64,000 nucleotides of DNA from MED-G105 sp039025235. GTDB taxonomy: Bacteria; Pseudomonadota; Alphaproteobacteria; Caulobacterales; Parvularculaceae. The position numbers were made by a program, and so were the translations under genes. This document shows, in pieces, positions 26,038 to 34,717 of the stretch. The notes under the pieces were generated by a model, which was not told where the DNA came from, did not search any database, and worked only from the letters and a program-made list of their open reading frames with translations. Location of the stretch: the NCBI GenBank assembly GCA_039025235.1, contig JBCCOS010000003.1, forward strand, positions 124,001 to 188,000, read 5' to 3'. Position 1 is the stretch's first letter. Each line of letters starts with the position of its first letter.

Positions 26038-26649
26038 ATGTCCAAAGAAGCTCATCAAATAATAGGTATATATCGCCGACACGCACAGGCTTGGGCCCAC
26101 CTTCGAGGCTCGGAGCTTCAAGAAGAAGTTTGGCTAGATAAGTTCGTTCAGCTCCTGCCTACCAACGGTTCAGTCTTGGACATCGGTTGTGGGTCCGGGA
26201 AGCCAATTGGCAAATATTTTTTCCATAGAGGTTACGCGATCACTGGAATCGACTCCTCTCCTGAATTGATCGAGATTTCGCGACGAAATTTGCCAGACTG
26301 CGACTGGCTAGTTTCCGACATGCGAGACCTTCAAATAGACAAGAAATTCAATGGCATCGTAGCGTGGAATAGTACTTTTCATCTGATGCCAGATGATCAA
26401 CGTCAGATGTTTCCGATCTTCGAACGCCATGCCGCGCCAAGGGCCGCGCTTATGTTCACCAGCGGGCCAAGCCAAGGAGATGTAATTGGTGAGTTTGAGG
26501 GAGAAGCACTCTATCACTCTAGTCTAGATAGCGCAGAATATGGCAAATTACTGGACCGGCACGGCTTCGAGGTCATAGATCACGTTGTCGAGGATGAACG
26601 TTGCGGTCTACATACGGTTTGGCTCTGTCGATACAGGGGTTCTGCTTGA
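26038..26649 (+). CDS. Class I SAM-dependent methyltransferase
   Basis: A 203-residue Rossmann methyltransferase. Motif I is VLDIGCGSGKPIG (about residues 46-58), followed by the acidic end of strand 2 in ITGIDSSPELI and motif II/III in FNGIVAWNSTFHL. The C-terminal part has YGKLLDRHGFEVIDHV. The methyl acceptor is unknown. No ribosome-binding site is obvious before the ATG. The gene is convergent with sdhA and lies at the right end of the segment separating sdhA from sdhB. Confidence 0.82.
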   Translation: MSKEAHQIIGIYRRHAQAWAHLRGSELQEEVWLDKFVQLLPTNGSVLDIGCGSGKPIGKYFFHRGYAITGIDSSPELIEISRRNLPDCDWLVSDMRDLQIDKKFNGIVAWNSTFHLMPDDQRQMFPIFERHAAPRAALMFTSGPSQGDVIGEFEGEALYHSSLDSAEYGKLLDRHGFEVIDHVVEDERCGLHTVWLCRYRGSA

Positions 26650-26792
26650 GATCGGATAAGTCTTCAAAGCCGCCATTGGTTCTCGGCGCAGCATCGATCG
26701 AATTGGGCTCAAATCAGTCGTTCGCCGCAGCGACGAAGAATGACCGTTTTTGGCGAGTAATCGACGTAACACTTAGGTCATTTGCAAGCCCT

Positions 26793-28580
26793 CTAATAAA
26801 CCCGTGCCTTTGGCTCGATATACCCGATTTCATCCGTAAGCGTATAATTGTGCACCGGGCGGTAGTCGAGGCTGGCGCGGCCGTTTTGGAACCAGGCGAT
26901 GGTGTGCTTCATCCAGTTCTCATCGTCACGGTCCGGACAGTCTTCACGGGCGTGGGCGCCGCGGCTTTCTTTGCGGTTTGCCGCTGATTCCATGGTGACG
27001 ACCGCTTGTTCGATGAGGTTGTCGAATTCGAGGGTTTCAACGAGGTCGGTGTTCCAGACCATGGTGCGGTCGGAAACGCCAATATCTGGTAGACCTTTGT
27101 AAACGTCCTCGATGAGGCCGCGACCTTCTTCCAGAACGTCGCCGGTGCGGAAGACGGCGCAGTTGTTTTGCATGACCTTTTGCATTTTGCCGCGTAGCTC
27201 AGCCGTTGGCGTATCGCCTTTGGCATAGCGGAACCGGTCGAGGCGGGCGAGGGCTTCAGACCCTGCGTGTTCAGAAAGCTCGGGGCGCGGTGCATCTGCA
27301 TCAACAACCTCCGCGCAACGCAGGCCAGCGGCCCGGCCAAACACGACGAGGTCGATAAGGGAGTTGGAGCCGAGGCGGTTCGCGCCGTGCACAGATACAC
27401 AGGCCGCTTCGCCAATGGCCATAAGGCCAGGCACAACAGCGTTCATGTCATCGCCTTTTTTAGTGACAACTTCGCCGTGATAATTGGTTGGTATACCACC
27501 CATATTATAGTGGACGGTTGGAATAACGGGGATCGGCTCTTTGGTGACATCAACGCCCGCAAAGACTTTGGCTGATTCTGAGATGCCAGGTAGGCGTTCA
27601 GCGAGGATAGCAGGGTCGAGATGGTTCAGGTTCAGGTGGATATGATCGCCCTCACCACCAACACCGCGTCCATCACGGATTTCCATGGTCATGGCGCGCG
27701 AGACCACGTCGCGCGAGGCGAGGTCCTTGGCTGATGGGGCATAGCGCTCCATAAACCGTTCGCCCTCGGAGTTTGTGAGGTATCCGCCTTCACCGCGTGA
27801 GCCTTCAGTGATGAGGACGCCCGCACCATAGATGCCGGTGGGGTGGAATTGAACGAATTCCATGTCTTGCAAAGGTAAGCCAGCGCGCAGGACCATGGCG
27901 TTGCCGTCACCGGTGCAGGTATGTGCTGATGTGCACGAGAAGTAAGCACGTCCATAGCCCCCGGTGGCGAGGATCACCATTTTCGCGGCAAAGCGATGGA
28001 TCGTGCCGTCATCGAGTTTCCAGGCCATGATGCCTTGGCACTCGCCGTCATCGTTCATGATAAGATCAAGCGCGAAATACTCGATAAAGAATTCGGCGTT
28101 TTGCTTCACTGACTGCCCATAGAGCGTATGCAGAATAGCGTGGCCGGTCCGGTCCGCAGCGGCACAGGTGCGCTGTACAGGGCCTTCACCAAAGTTTCTG
28201 GTCATACCACCAAAAGCTCGTTGGTAGATTTTCCCTTCGTCGGTACGCGAGAACGGCACCCCCCAATGCTCTAACTCATAGACGGCGGCGGGGGCGTTCT
28301 TGCACAGATACTCAATTGAATCCTGGTCTCCCAGCCAGTCAGACCCCTTAACGGTGTCATACATGTGCCAGCGCCAATTATCTTCACCCATATTACCAAG
28401 AGAAGCTGAGATACCGCCTTGTGCGGCAACCGTGTGCGAACGGGTTGGGAACACCTTCGTAACGCAGGCGGTTTTTAAACCGGCACGCGCTGCACCCAGC
28501 GTTGCGCGAAGACCCGCGCCACCCGCGCCGACAACAACAACATCGTAGGAATGATCAATTATTTCGTAACCGTTCGCCAT
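26793..28580 (-). CDS. sdhA: Succinate dehydrogenase flavoprotein subunit
   Basis: A 595-residue SdhA of standard length. It has the FAD dinucleotide fold VVGAGGAGLRATLGA, the covalent FAD-histidine region TRSHTVAAQGG, the capping domain with QFHPTGIYGAG and ITEGSRGEGG, and the catalytic Arg region HGANRLGSNSL. It oxidises succinate to fumarate in the TCA cycle and passes electrons to SdhB. The gene follows sdhC and sdhD after a 276-bp gap. The next expected gene, sdhB, is not downstream but 12.8 kb further on the same strand. Confidence 0.97.
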   Translation of the reverse strand: MANGYEIIDHSYDVVVVGAGGAGLRATLGAARAGLKTACVTKVFPTRSHTVAAQGGISASLGNMGEDNWRWHMYDTVKGSDWLGDQDSIEYLCKNAPAAVYELEHWGVPFSRTDEGKIYQRAFGGMTRNFGEGPVQRTCAAADRTGHAILHTLYGQSVKQNAEFFIEYFALDLIMNDDGECQGIMAWKLDDGTIHRFAAKMVILATGGYGRAYFSCTSAHTCTGDGNAMVLRAGLPLQDMEFVQFHPTGIYGAGVLITEGSRGEGGYLTNSEGERFMERYAPSAKDLASRDVVSRAMTMEIRDGRGVGGEGDHIHLNLNHLDPAILAERLPGISESAKVFAGVDVTKEPIPVIPTVHYNMGGIPTNYHGEVVTKKGDDMNAVVPGLMAIGEAACVSVHGANRLGSNSLIDLVVFGRAAGLRCAEVVDADAPRPELSEHAGSEALARLDRFRYAKGDTPTAELRGKMQKVMQNNCAVFRTGDVLEEGRGLIEDVYKGLPDIGVSDRTMVWNTDLVETLEFDNLIEQAVVTMESAANRKESRGAHAREDCPDRDDENWMKHTIAWFQNGRASLDYRPVHNYTLTDEIGYIEPKARVY

Positions 28581-28820
28581 CGGATAATCCTAAAACTTTC
28601 TCAATACTTGCTCGAATGCTGAAGGCGACGAACCGAAAGGCCGCCACTTTCTCTAAATTGTCGTCACCAATACCATCGCCCGGCCGAAACGCCACTGGAG
28701 GCGAAGGGGGCGGATGCGTCTTTCGTGAGGCCCTCACATGGCTGTTGCTCGGACGCGTTCTCTGTTTACTCTTACAGCTTATCACCTACGCCCGTCGTCG
28801 CAGTCTATCGTAATGTCGCA

Positions 28821-28868
28821 GCCACTAAACAGTAAGCCCGCTAAACGGTGAGCCCACTAAACGGTGAG
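28821..28868. repeat. Three tandem copies of a 16-bp unit at the sdhD stop codon
   Basis: Units GCCACTAAACAGTAAG (28821-28836), CCCGCTAAACGGTGAG (28837-28852) and CCCACTAAACGGTGAG (28853-28868). The rightmost contains the sdhD stop codon and last codons, so the end of the gene, including TAG, has been duplicated twice into the sdhD-sdhA spacer. Confidence 0.85.
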
Positions 28869-29180
28869 CAACGCAAACCAAGTAAGGGCGACAATGGCGG
28901 CACCAGCGAGAATGATCGTGTTTTTCAACACCGAATTCAGTCCCGTGTGAATGTAGTCTTCCACGATTTCGTTAAGACCAAGGCGACCATGAAAGACGCC
29001 AATTGTCACAAGCAATCCAAAAGCAGCTTTGTTATGCCATTGGCTTAGCCAAGCCTGTGTTCCGGCAAAATCATCGCCGGCATGGGAGACAAGGCTCCAT
29101 AAGAACCATAGGGCTAGCGGTATCAGAACAACAGCGCTTGTGCGCTGCATGACGAAACTAGACGTTGGTTTATGGGACAT
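28857..29180 (-). CDS. sdhD: Succinate dehydrogenase membrane anchor subunit
   Basis: A 107-residue protein with three transmembrane helices. Typical SdhD parts are VMQRTSAVVLIPLALWF (quinone-site side) and FHGRLGLNEIVEDYIH, which contains the expected heme b ligand His and the Asp-Tyr of the quinone pocket. It follows sdhC by 12 bp, so the two are co-transcribed. A 16-bp tandem repeat covers its stop codon. Confidence 0.93.
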   Translation of the reverse strand: MSHKPTSSFVMQRTSAVVLIPLALWFLWSLVSHAGDDFAGTQAWLSQWHNKAAFGLLVTIGVFHGRLGLNEIVEDYIHTGLNSVLKNTIILAGAAIVALTWFALLTV

Positions 29181-29192
29181 TGCGGCGCTCCT

Positions 29193-29663
29193 TTATGAAC
29201 CAGTTGTGTTGCGCGCCATGATCGCCAAAACGGCGATTAAGGCCGTCAAGACGAAAGAGCCGATGATGGTGAGCCATGCATCTCGCGTGGCGCGTTTCGG
29301 TTCCAGGCCTCGACCGGTATCGGTATAAAGATAGCGAAGCCCGCCAAGCATGTGGAATGAGAGCGACCAGACATACCCGATTATGATGAATTGGCCGAAG
29401 GGTGACGCAAGGAAGTTGCTTACTGGCGCAAAAAACGCCTCTCCGTTCGAGAGGGATAGGGCCCAAATCGCTAGCAAAAGCGTTCCGGAAAAGTTGGCAA
29501 CACCAGTGCCGCGTTGAATAATCGATGCGGCCATGGTCGGCGTGAACCGCCAGATTTGCAGATGGGGCGAAAGTGGCGGCGACATAGCGGGTGGGGCCGC
29601 AATAGGGCGGGTGTCCTTGCCCGGCTTGGTATCGGGGACAATAGTCTTGTCCGCTACAGTCAT
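29193..29663 (-). CDS. sdhC: Succinate dehydrogenase cytochrome b556 subunit
   Basis: A 156-residue three-helix protein. The N-terminal extension of about 30 residues is Pro/Ala-rich; then SPHLQIWRFTPTMAASIIQRGTG gives the conserved Ser and Arg of the quinone site (core SIIQRGTG; most homologues have His where this has Gln). The heme ligand His is in SFHMLGGLRYLYTD. First gene of the sdhCDA unit; the promoter should lie in the 530-bp gap to its right. Confidence 0.93.
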   Translation of the reverse strand: MTVADKTIVPDTKPGKDTRPIAAPPAMSPPLSPHLQIWRFTPTMAASIIQRGTGVANFSGTLLLAIWALSLSNGEAFFAPVSNFLASPFGQFIIIGYVWSLSFHMLGGLRYLYTDTGRGLEPKRATRDAWLTIIGSFVLTALIAVLAIMARNTTGS

Positions 29664-30193
29664 AAAACAACCTCAACTACTCGGCGTTTTTGCGAGAGCG
29701 TCGCAAGAAACTTACAAACGATATCAACTAACTAAGGTGCCCTGCACCGCTGTCAACGCGTCCCATCATCTTATTATTTTGAATTTTCACGAAACATCCC
29801 AATTGGGCCATCGGCCAATTGACGTAAAGATGCCTTTACACCGTTTATTGATCACCAATGGATCCCATTTCATCCTTAAAAATCCAGTAACGCCGATGAC
29901 AGCATGTCCGGTCGCAAACGGGTCACAACCTCTCATTAGATTTGGCTCTTCGTAGACTTGTTTCTTGGTAAATTTGGCGAGTGTCCCTAGCGACGTGGAT
30001 AGAGGATTTTATTTTGTCCTGCCGGGCATGGAACAACCGTTGTAAAATGGGTAAGCTAGTGCCAGCGGCGCGAAGCGCGCGGTATGGGGATATTGGGATT
30101 GTCATGAAAAGAAGTTTTTTTGAAGCGTCGAGTCTTTGTAGGGTGCCGACAGGTGCTGTTGACCACTGGCACAGAGATATCACACGGCGACCG
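29664..30193. other. Divergent intergenic region upstream of sdhC
   Basis: Holds the sdhCDA promoter (leftward) and the YbjN gene promoter (rightward). Overlapping short open frames are present but have no domain. No palindrome or repeat stands out. Confidence 0.4.
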
Positions 30194-30715
30194 ATGAAAT
30201 CTGTCGCGCAATTTTTATTGCCGATTACAGTATTGATCGGCGCCGTCTTATCCGGGTTGGGGAGTGCTCATGCCCAATCGGTTCGAAGTTTCACCGCCGA
30301 TCAGCTCGAAGACGTTTTGGATAATGCAGGCCTTGGCGCCGAAATGGCAGAAGATGCGGACACGGGCACGCCCGTTGCGCAAGCTTATCTCGGCGAAACC
30401 CTATTTTTTGTTCGCGCTCTTGATTGTCTGGGTACGCCGGATGCTTGCTCAACCCTTTTGTTCTTCGCAAACTTTGACCTGGGCCGGCAGGCAACGATCA
30501 ATGATCTCGCCATCGTTAATCGCTTCAACGAAAAACAGGTTTTTGGGCGCGCTTACCTCATAGAAGAAGAAAATCAAGTCGGCGTCGATTATGTGATCGA
30601 GCTTGATGGCGGTGTTGATATGGACAATGTTTCTGCTAACATTTCGCGGTGGGCGGATGTCGTCGCAGCATTTGTCGAACATCTTCAAGAGGGCAATCGC
30701 ACTTCCGGATCATAG
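30194..30715 (+). CDS. YbjN-domain exported protein
   Basis: A 173-residue protein starting at the ATG 30194, which gives a signal peptide MKSVAQFLLPITVLIGAVL ending near AHAQS; the open frame extends upstream but without sense. The mature part (TADQLEDVLDNAGL, then LFFANFDLG and INDFNEKQVFGRAYL-like segments) fits the YbjN family, related in fold to type III secretion chaperones. The biochemical role of exported YbjN proteins is not established. Confidence 0.78.
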   Translation: MKSVAQFLLPITVLIGAVLSGLGSAHAQSVRSFTADQLEDVLDNAGLGAEMAEDADTGTPVAQAYLGETLFFVRALDCLGTPDACSTLLFFANFDLGRQATINDLAIVNRFNEKQVFGRAYLIEEENQVGVDYVIELDGGVDMDNVSANISRWADVVAAFVEHLQEGNRTSGS

Positions 30716-30784
30716 AGGCGCGATCGTCCATACTGAGCCAATAGCTCTGGTTTATGTCTGGTCACCATAGTGATCGTTGATCGG

Positions 30785-31828
30785 TTATGCAGCTTTCTCA
30801 ACAAGAGCTTTTAGCTTCGGTGGAAGCTCTGCATCGAGATCTTTTATATAAGCGATGAGCGCTTTTTCGAGCCTATCGATGCTGCCATTTCGAGCAATAC
30901 GTTCTGCAAGCCACTCCGCCTCGCGCGCCGTGATCATTTCAGAAACTTCCGTTTTCGCGGCATTACTGTCGAGACGTTCACGTGTTGCCGATGGCCCTGA
31001 ACGATAGGCATTTCGAATGCCAGAGAGGCCGCCCTCAAACATGCGATCAAAAAACCCGCCAACGTTCACGGAATGGTCGCTTACCCAAGCATGCTGGCGC
31101 AGAGCTTCTTCGCGTGGGAGGGGTTGGTAGCCCACATATTGCATTAAATGCGCTGCGATCGCTTTGATAAAAAGATCGCACCAATCCGGGGCGTTATCTG
31201 CATTTGCCGTTGCATCGTGAAGGTCAAATAAAAACTCCGCTTCATTTTTCGTGATACCGATAGCGCCTTCGCCAGAGGAAGAATAAAGAAAAGCGCGTAA
31301 GAGATTTGTGTCCGCGGCATCAATGACGGGGGTTTGTCGTGAGCAAATCATTGTGCTGAGTTGCTCTCGCACAAAGTCCGCCATTTCTTGTGGCGTCGAG
31401 GTTGCCTTTTCCATCAACCGAACAAGGACAGCGATTTCCAAACGCGACGCTTGCGGACCATCACGCGTCACCAATTTTTCTAGCTCGACGAATTCCGCTG
31501 ATGTCACATAGCCCCGAGGGTCTTCCTCATTGAGGAAAAAGTCAGCGCAAACCTCCGCAAAGAATTGCGGCCATTCGCGATCGCCGTCCGGTGCTTTTTC
31601 ACCGAGGGCAAAGATTGTTGTCAGTTCCGCGCGGCTGACAATGCCGTCTGGGAACACCGAGCGCCGAAGGATCATAACATCGTCGGCGCTCACGTAACCA
31701 TCATCACCAAGGCTCGTCAGGCGTTCGTCGACCAGCGGCGTCGTCAGCGCTTTTAGTTTGTCGGCATCAGAACGTGTGGTTTCTGGATCGTTAACAAATT
31801 CGTTCAGATCGCGTGTTGACTCCGTCAT
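30785..31828 (-). CDS. Conserved hypothetical protein with internal helical repeats
   Basis: A 347-residue soluble acidic protein that I do not recognise as a named family. Three sections share a pattern of an acidic turn followed by Glu-rich helices and a WPQFF or WCDLF motif: DGIVSRAELTTIF with WPQFFAEVCADFF, DPRGYVTSAEFVELEKLV, and GAIGITKNEAEFLFDL with WCDLFIKAIAAHL. The acidic turns resemble degenerate EF-hand loops, but ligand spacing is imperfect. No signal peptide or TM segment. Possibly TerB-like in fold; unproven. Confidence 0.6.
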   Translation of the reverse strand: MTESTRDLNEFVNDPETTRSDADKLKALTTPLVDERLTSLGDDGYVSADDVMILRRSVFPDGIVSRAELTTIFALGEKAPDGDREWPQFFAEVCADFFLNEEDPRGYVTSAEFVELEKLVTRDGPQASRLEIAVLVRLMEKATSTPQEMADFVREQLSTMICSRQTPVIDAADTNLLRAFLYSSSGEGAIGITKNEAEFLFDLHDATANADNAPDWCDLFIKAIAAHLMQYVGYQPLPREEALRQHAWVSDHSVNVGGFFDRMFEGGLSGIRNAYRSGPSATRERLDSNAAKTEVSEMITAREAEWLAERIARNGSIDRLEKALIAYIKDLDAELPPKLKALVEKAA

Positions 31829-32230
31829 GGGTCAGAGGCTCCGTCTCTCAATGATCATTTCGAAAGGGGAGTGTCGCGCGCAAGCGTTAAAAAGGGGAAA
31901 ATAAAGCCGTTCGACCTTTGTGCTCAACGGCGTTAGATCGTGCTTATGGTGGGTTCGGACCCGCTATGAGTTATTCAGCGAGACCACCATTAGAATGCTG
32001 CATTGAGGCATTTGGTTTGCTTTCAGGTTTCGAGGGTTGGCTAAAAACTCATCGCAATTAAAAGCGTCGCTCGATGTTGTCAGATTTTGCGGCAAACCGG
32101 CCTATTTTGTTTTCGGATGGTCATGTTGGTTATTTGATCGTGCAAAAATTTGCGTTTGTCTTTACAGAGTATTGCGCGTCTCAATGTGGCCAGGACGGCG
32201 GTAAGTAGGCGTATTTTGAAGGTTAACGAT
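31829..32230. other. Intergenic region
   Basis: Contains promoter regions of the divergent hypothetical and DUF3297 genes. No gene or repeat seen. Confidence 0.4.
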
Positions 32231-32509
32231 ATGCCCAATGATCACGAGCCCGCAGAGACAAATGACACGAAACCAGCCCTTCCGGATCGATTGAGCGCCG
32301 ACCCCAACAGCCCCTATTACAACGAAACGGTTCTCGCGCTGGATGTGGGGGTCCGCTTTAACGGCAGTGAAAAGAATAATGTGGACGAGTACTGCGTGTC
32401 TGAAGGGTGGATCAAAGTCGCGGTGAACAACACGCTAGATCGCAAAGGCAACCCGCTCTTGCTGACCCAAAAAGGCACGGTTGAGCCTTATTATCGTGGT
32501 GGTGAATAA
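32231..32509 (+). CDS. DUF3297 family protein
   Basis: A 92-residue protein starting at ATG 32231; the open frame runs 27 codons further upstream without family similarity. It has the DUF3297 signature: PDRLSADPNSPYYNE, VRFNGSEKNNVDEYCVSEGW and DRKGNPLLL. Function unknown; the family is common in proteobacteria as a small soluble protein. It precedes rpmI by about 190 bp. Confidence 0.88.
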   Translation: MPNDHEPAETNDTKPALPDRLSADPNSPYYNETVLALDVGVRFNGSEKNNVDEYCVSEGWIKVAVNNTLDRKGNPLLLTQKGTVEPYYRGGE

Positions 32510-32701
32510 AGTTCCGCCTGAGGGTTAATGGGATCGGATTTCCGCTCGCATCGATCAACTCACTTGCCAAAGATGTTTCATCAGCTATAAGCCGCGCTTC
32601 AACTCGAAACCGCCGGGCCAAAAGGCATGCCTCTGTGCGGTTCATAACGCGACCTGCACTTGTCGGTTCAGACCGGTTAGTGCCCATAAAGGATGAGCAA
32701 A

Positions 32702-32902
32702 ATGCCAAAGATGAAGACGAAATCGGGCGCGAAAAAGCGCTTTAAAGTGACCGCCACAGGCAGGGTTAAAGCGGGTCAATCCGGCAAGCGCCATGGCATG
32801 ATCAAACGCACACCAAAACAAATCAGGCAAAAACGCGGGACGGATTGTCTTGCTGATGCCGATGCGAAGATCGTCAAAAAATATATGCCATACGCCCGCT
32901 AA
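32702..32902 (+). CDS. rpmI: 50S ribosomal protein L35
   Basis: A 66-residue basic protein with the L35 opening MPKMKTKSGAKKRF and VTATGRVKAGQSGKRHG. The ATG at 32702 is preferred over the ATG at 32693 because AGGA lies at proper distance and the family starts MPKMK. It is followed by rplT after 28 bp, the usual rpmI-rplT pair; infC is not adjacent. Confidence 0.96.
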   Translation: MPKMKTKSGAKKRFKVTATGRVKAGQSGKRHGMIKRTPKQIRQKRGTDCLADADAKIVKKYMPYAR

Positions 32903-32930
32903 ATGCGGCGCTTAAAGAAGGATTGGTCCC

Positions 32931-33287
32931 ATGTCACGCGTTAAACGAGGCGTTACGGCCCACGCTCGCCATAAAAAAATTCTAAAACAAGCGAAAGGCT
33001 ATTACGGCCGCCGCAAAAATACGTTCCGCATTGCCAACCAGGCGGTGGAAAAAGCCGGCCAATATGCCTACCGCGATCGCCGGGTGAAAAAGCGTACGTT
33101 CCGAGCCCTTTGGATACAGCGGATTAACGCCGGTGCGCGCCTCGAAGGTCTGACCTATTCGCGCTTCATGAATGGCCTCAACAAGGCCGGCATCGAAGTC
33201 GATCGCAAAGTTCTTGCTGACCTCGCCGTCAAAGAACCCGCAGCGTTCAAGGCCCTCGCCGAACAGGCAAAAGCGGCGCTTGCGTAG
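32931..33287 (+). CDS. rplT: 50S ribosomal protein L20
   Basis: A 118-residue protein with the typical L20 sequence: MSRVKRGVTAHARHKKIL, AKGYYGRRKNTFR and RDRRVKKRTFRALWIQRINA. It binds 23S rRNA early in 50S assembly and in many bacteria represses its own operon. AAGAAGGA precedes the ATG. A terminator hairpin follows at 33318. Confidence 0.97.
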   Translation: MSRVKRGVTAHARHKKILKQAKGYYGRRKNTFRIANQAVEKAGQYAYRDRRVKKRTFRALWIQRINAGARLEGLTYSRFMNGLNKAGIEVDRKVLADLAVKEPAAFKALAEQAKAALA

Positions 33288-33317
33288 AAGCGACACGCGG
33301 CGAACGAGAAGTTAAAT

Positions 33318-33353
33318 GCGCCGCTATACGCAAAAGTTGAGTGGCGCTTTTTT
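33318..33353 (+). terminator. Rho-independent terminator after rplT
   Basis: GCGCCGC (33318-33324) pairs with GTGGCGC (33341-33347) with one G-T pair; a run of six T follows at once. Correctly placed 30 bp after the rplT stop. Confidence 0.75.
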
Positions 33354-33382
33354 GTGCTTGCCTTTCATGTTCTTATCGGTTG

Positions 33383-33499
33383 CGATCCTTCGAGACGCCG
33401 ACTGACGTCGGCTCCTCAGGATGAGGGCTGAAGCTGTTTTCAGAATTACGCTTGCCCTCATCCTGAGGAGCGTTCTTCAGAACGCGTCTCGAAGGATCG
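33383..33499. repeat. Alphaproteobacterial long intergenic palindrome
   Basis: A nested inverted repeat between rplT and pheS. Outer arms CGATCCTTCGAGACGC (33383-33398) and GCGTCTCGAAGGATCG (33484-33499) and inner arms GCTCCTCAGGATGAGGGC (33411-33428) and GCCCTCATCCTGAGGAGC (33454-33471) are perfect. Sequences of this type with CTCCTCAGGATGAGG are widespread between genes in alphaproteobacteria. It is unrelated to the two other repeat families in the window. Confidence 0.9.
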
Positions 33500-33613
33500 A
33501 AAAGGGCTCGGAGCGCTTGGGGGAAGCGATGATACGAAAGAATTTCGAGCTATCAGTGTCAACGCAAATTACAAGCGGCAAATTATTCCCGAAGAAGAAA
33601 TTGAAGATTTACG

Positions 33614-34711
33614 ATGACTGAACTTGCCGAACTCAAAACCCTAGAAACAAAAATCAAATCCGATATCGACGCCGCCGATAGCGCTGGCGCTTTGGATGAT
33701 GTCCGTGTTCAAGCATTGGGCAAGAAGGGCGTTATCAGTGAGCGGATGAAGACGCTCAGCAAGATGACGCCTGATGAGCGCAAAGCAATGGGGCCTGCGC
33801 TTAACGGTCTAAAGACGCGGATTGCCGATGCGATTGAAGTGAAGAAGGCGCAGCTGGAGGAGGCGGCGCTGGAGGCGCGGCTGGCGACCGAAAAGGTTGA
33901 TGTGACGCTGCCCGTTGCGCCGCCGACGCAAGGGAAGATCCATCCGGTAAGCCAAGTGACAGAAGAGATCATCGCGATCTTTTCGGCGATGGGGTTCGAT
34001 GTGGCGGAAGGCCCGGATATCGAAGATGACTTTCATAACTTTACGGCCTTGAATTTTCCGCCGGACCATCCAGCGCGCGAAATGCACGACACGTTCTTCT
34101 TTGAACCAAAAGAAGATGGCTCGCGGATGCTTTTGCGCACCCACACAAGCCCGGTCCAAATCCGCACCATGCTCGATCGAAAACCGCCGATCCGGATTAT
34201 CATCCCGGGACGGACCTTCCGCTGCGATAGCGACCAGACGCATACGCCGATGTTCCACCAGGTCGAGGGGCTCGTCATTGACCGTGAGACCCACATGGGC
34301 CATCTCAAAGGCACACTGGAAGCCTTTGCGAAAACGTTCTTTGAGGTCGATGCGTTGAAGACGCGTTTCCGCCCGCACTTCTTTCCGTTTACGGAGCCGT
34401 CGGCCGAAATGGACATCGGCTATGAGCGGGTTGGCCCAAAGGGCAATGAAGAAATTCGCATTGGCGAGGGCGAGAAGTGGATGGAAATTCTTGGCTGTGG
34501 CATGGTGCATCCGAACGTTCTAAAGAATTGCGGTCTCGACCCTGACGAGTTTCAGGGCTTCGCATTTGGCCTCGGCATCGATCGCCTCGCCATGCTAAAA
34601 TATGGCATCCCTGACTTACGTGACTTCTTCGCGAGCGACGCCCGCTGGCTGGAGCATTACGGTTTCGACGCGTTAGACCAACCGAACCTCGCTGTTGGCC
34701 TCAGCCGGTAG
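33614..34711 (+). CDS. pheS: Phenylalanine--tRNA ligase alpha subunit
   Basis: A 365-residue class II aminoacyl-tRNA synthetase subunit. The N-terminal coiled coil (about 1-90) is followed by the catalytic core with HPVSQVTEEI, the motif 2 region PGRTFRCDSDQTHTPMFHQVEG and motif 3 FAFGLGIDRLAMLKYG. With PheT it charges tRNA-Phe. The ATG lies within TTTACGATG, 10 nt after AGAAGAAATTGAAG. pheT follows after one inserted gene. Confidence 0.96.
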   Translation: MTELAELKTLETKIKSDIDAADSAGALDDVRVQALGKKGVISERMKTLSKMTPDERKAMGPALNGLKTRIADAIEVKKAQLEEAALEARLATEKVDVTLPVAPPTQGKIHPVSQVTEEIIAIFSAMGFDVAEGPDIEDDFHNFTALNFPPDHPAREMHDTFFFEPKEDGSRMLLRTHTSPVQIRTMLDRKPPIRIIIPGRTFRCDSDQTHTPMFHQVEGLVIDRETHMGHLKGTLEAFAKTFFEVDALKTRFRPHFFPFTEPSAEMDIGYERVGPKGNEEIRIGEGEKWMEILGCGMVHPNVLKNCGLDPDEFQGFAFGLGIDRLAMLKYGIPDLRDFFASDARWLEHYGFDALDQPNLAVGLSR

Positions 34712-34717
34712 CTAAAT

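Noticed and set aside
29170..29676. 168-codon minus-strand frame over sdhC
   Set aside because: It is an alternative frame of the well-supported sdhC gene.
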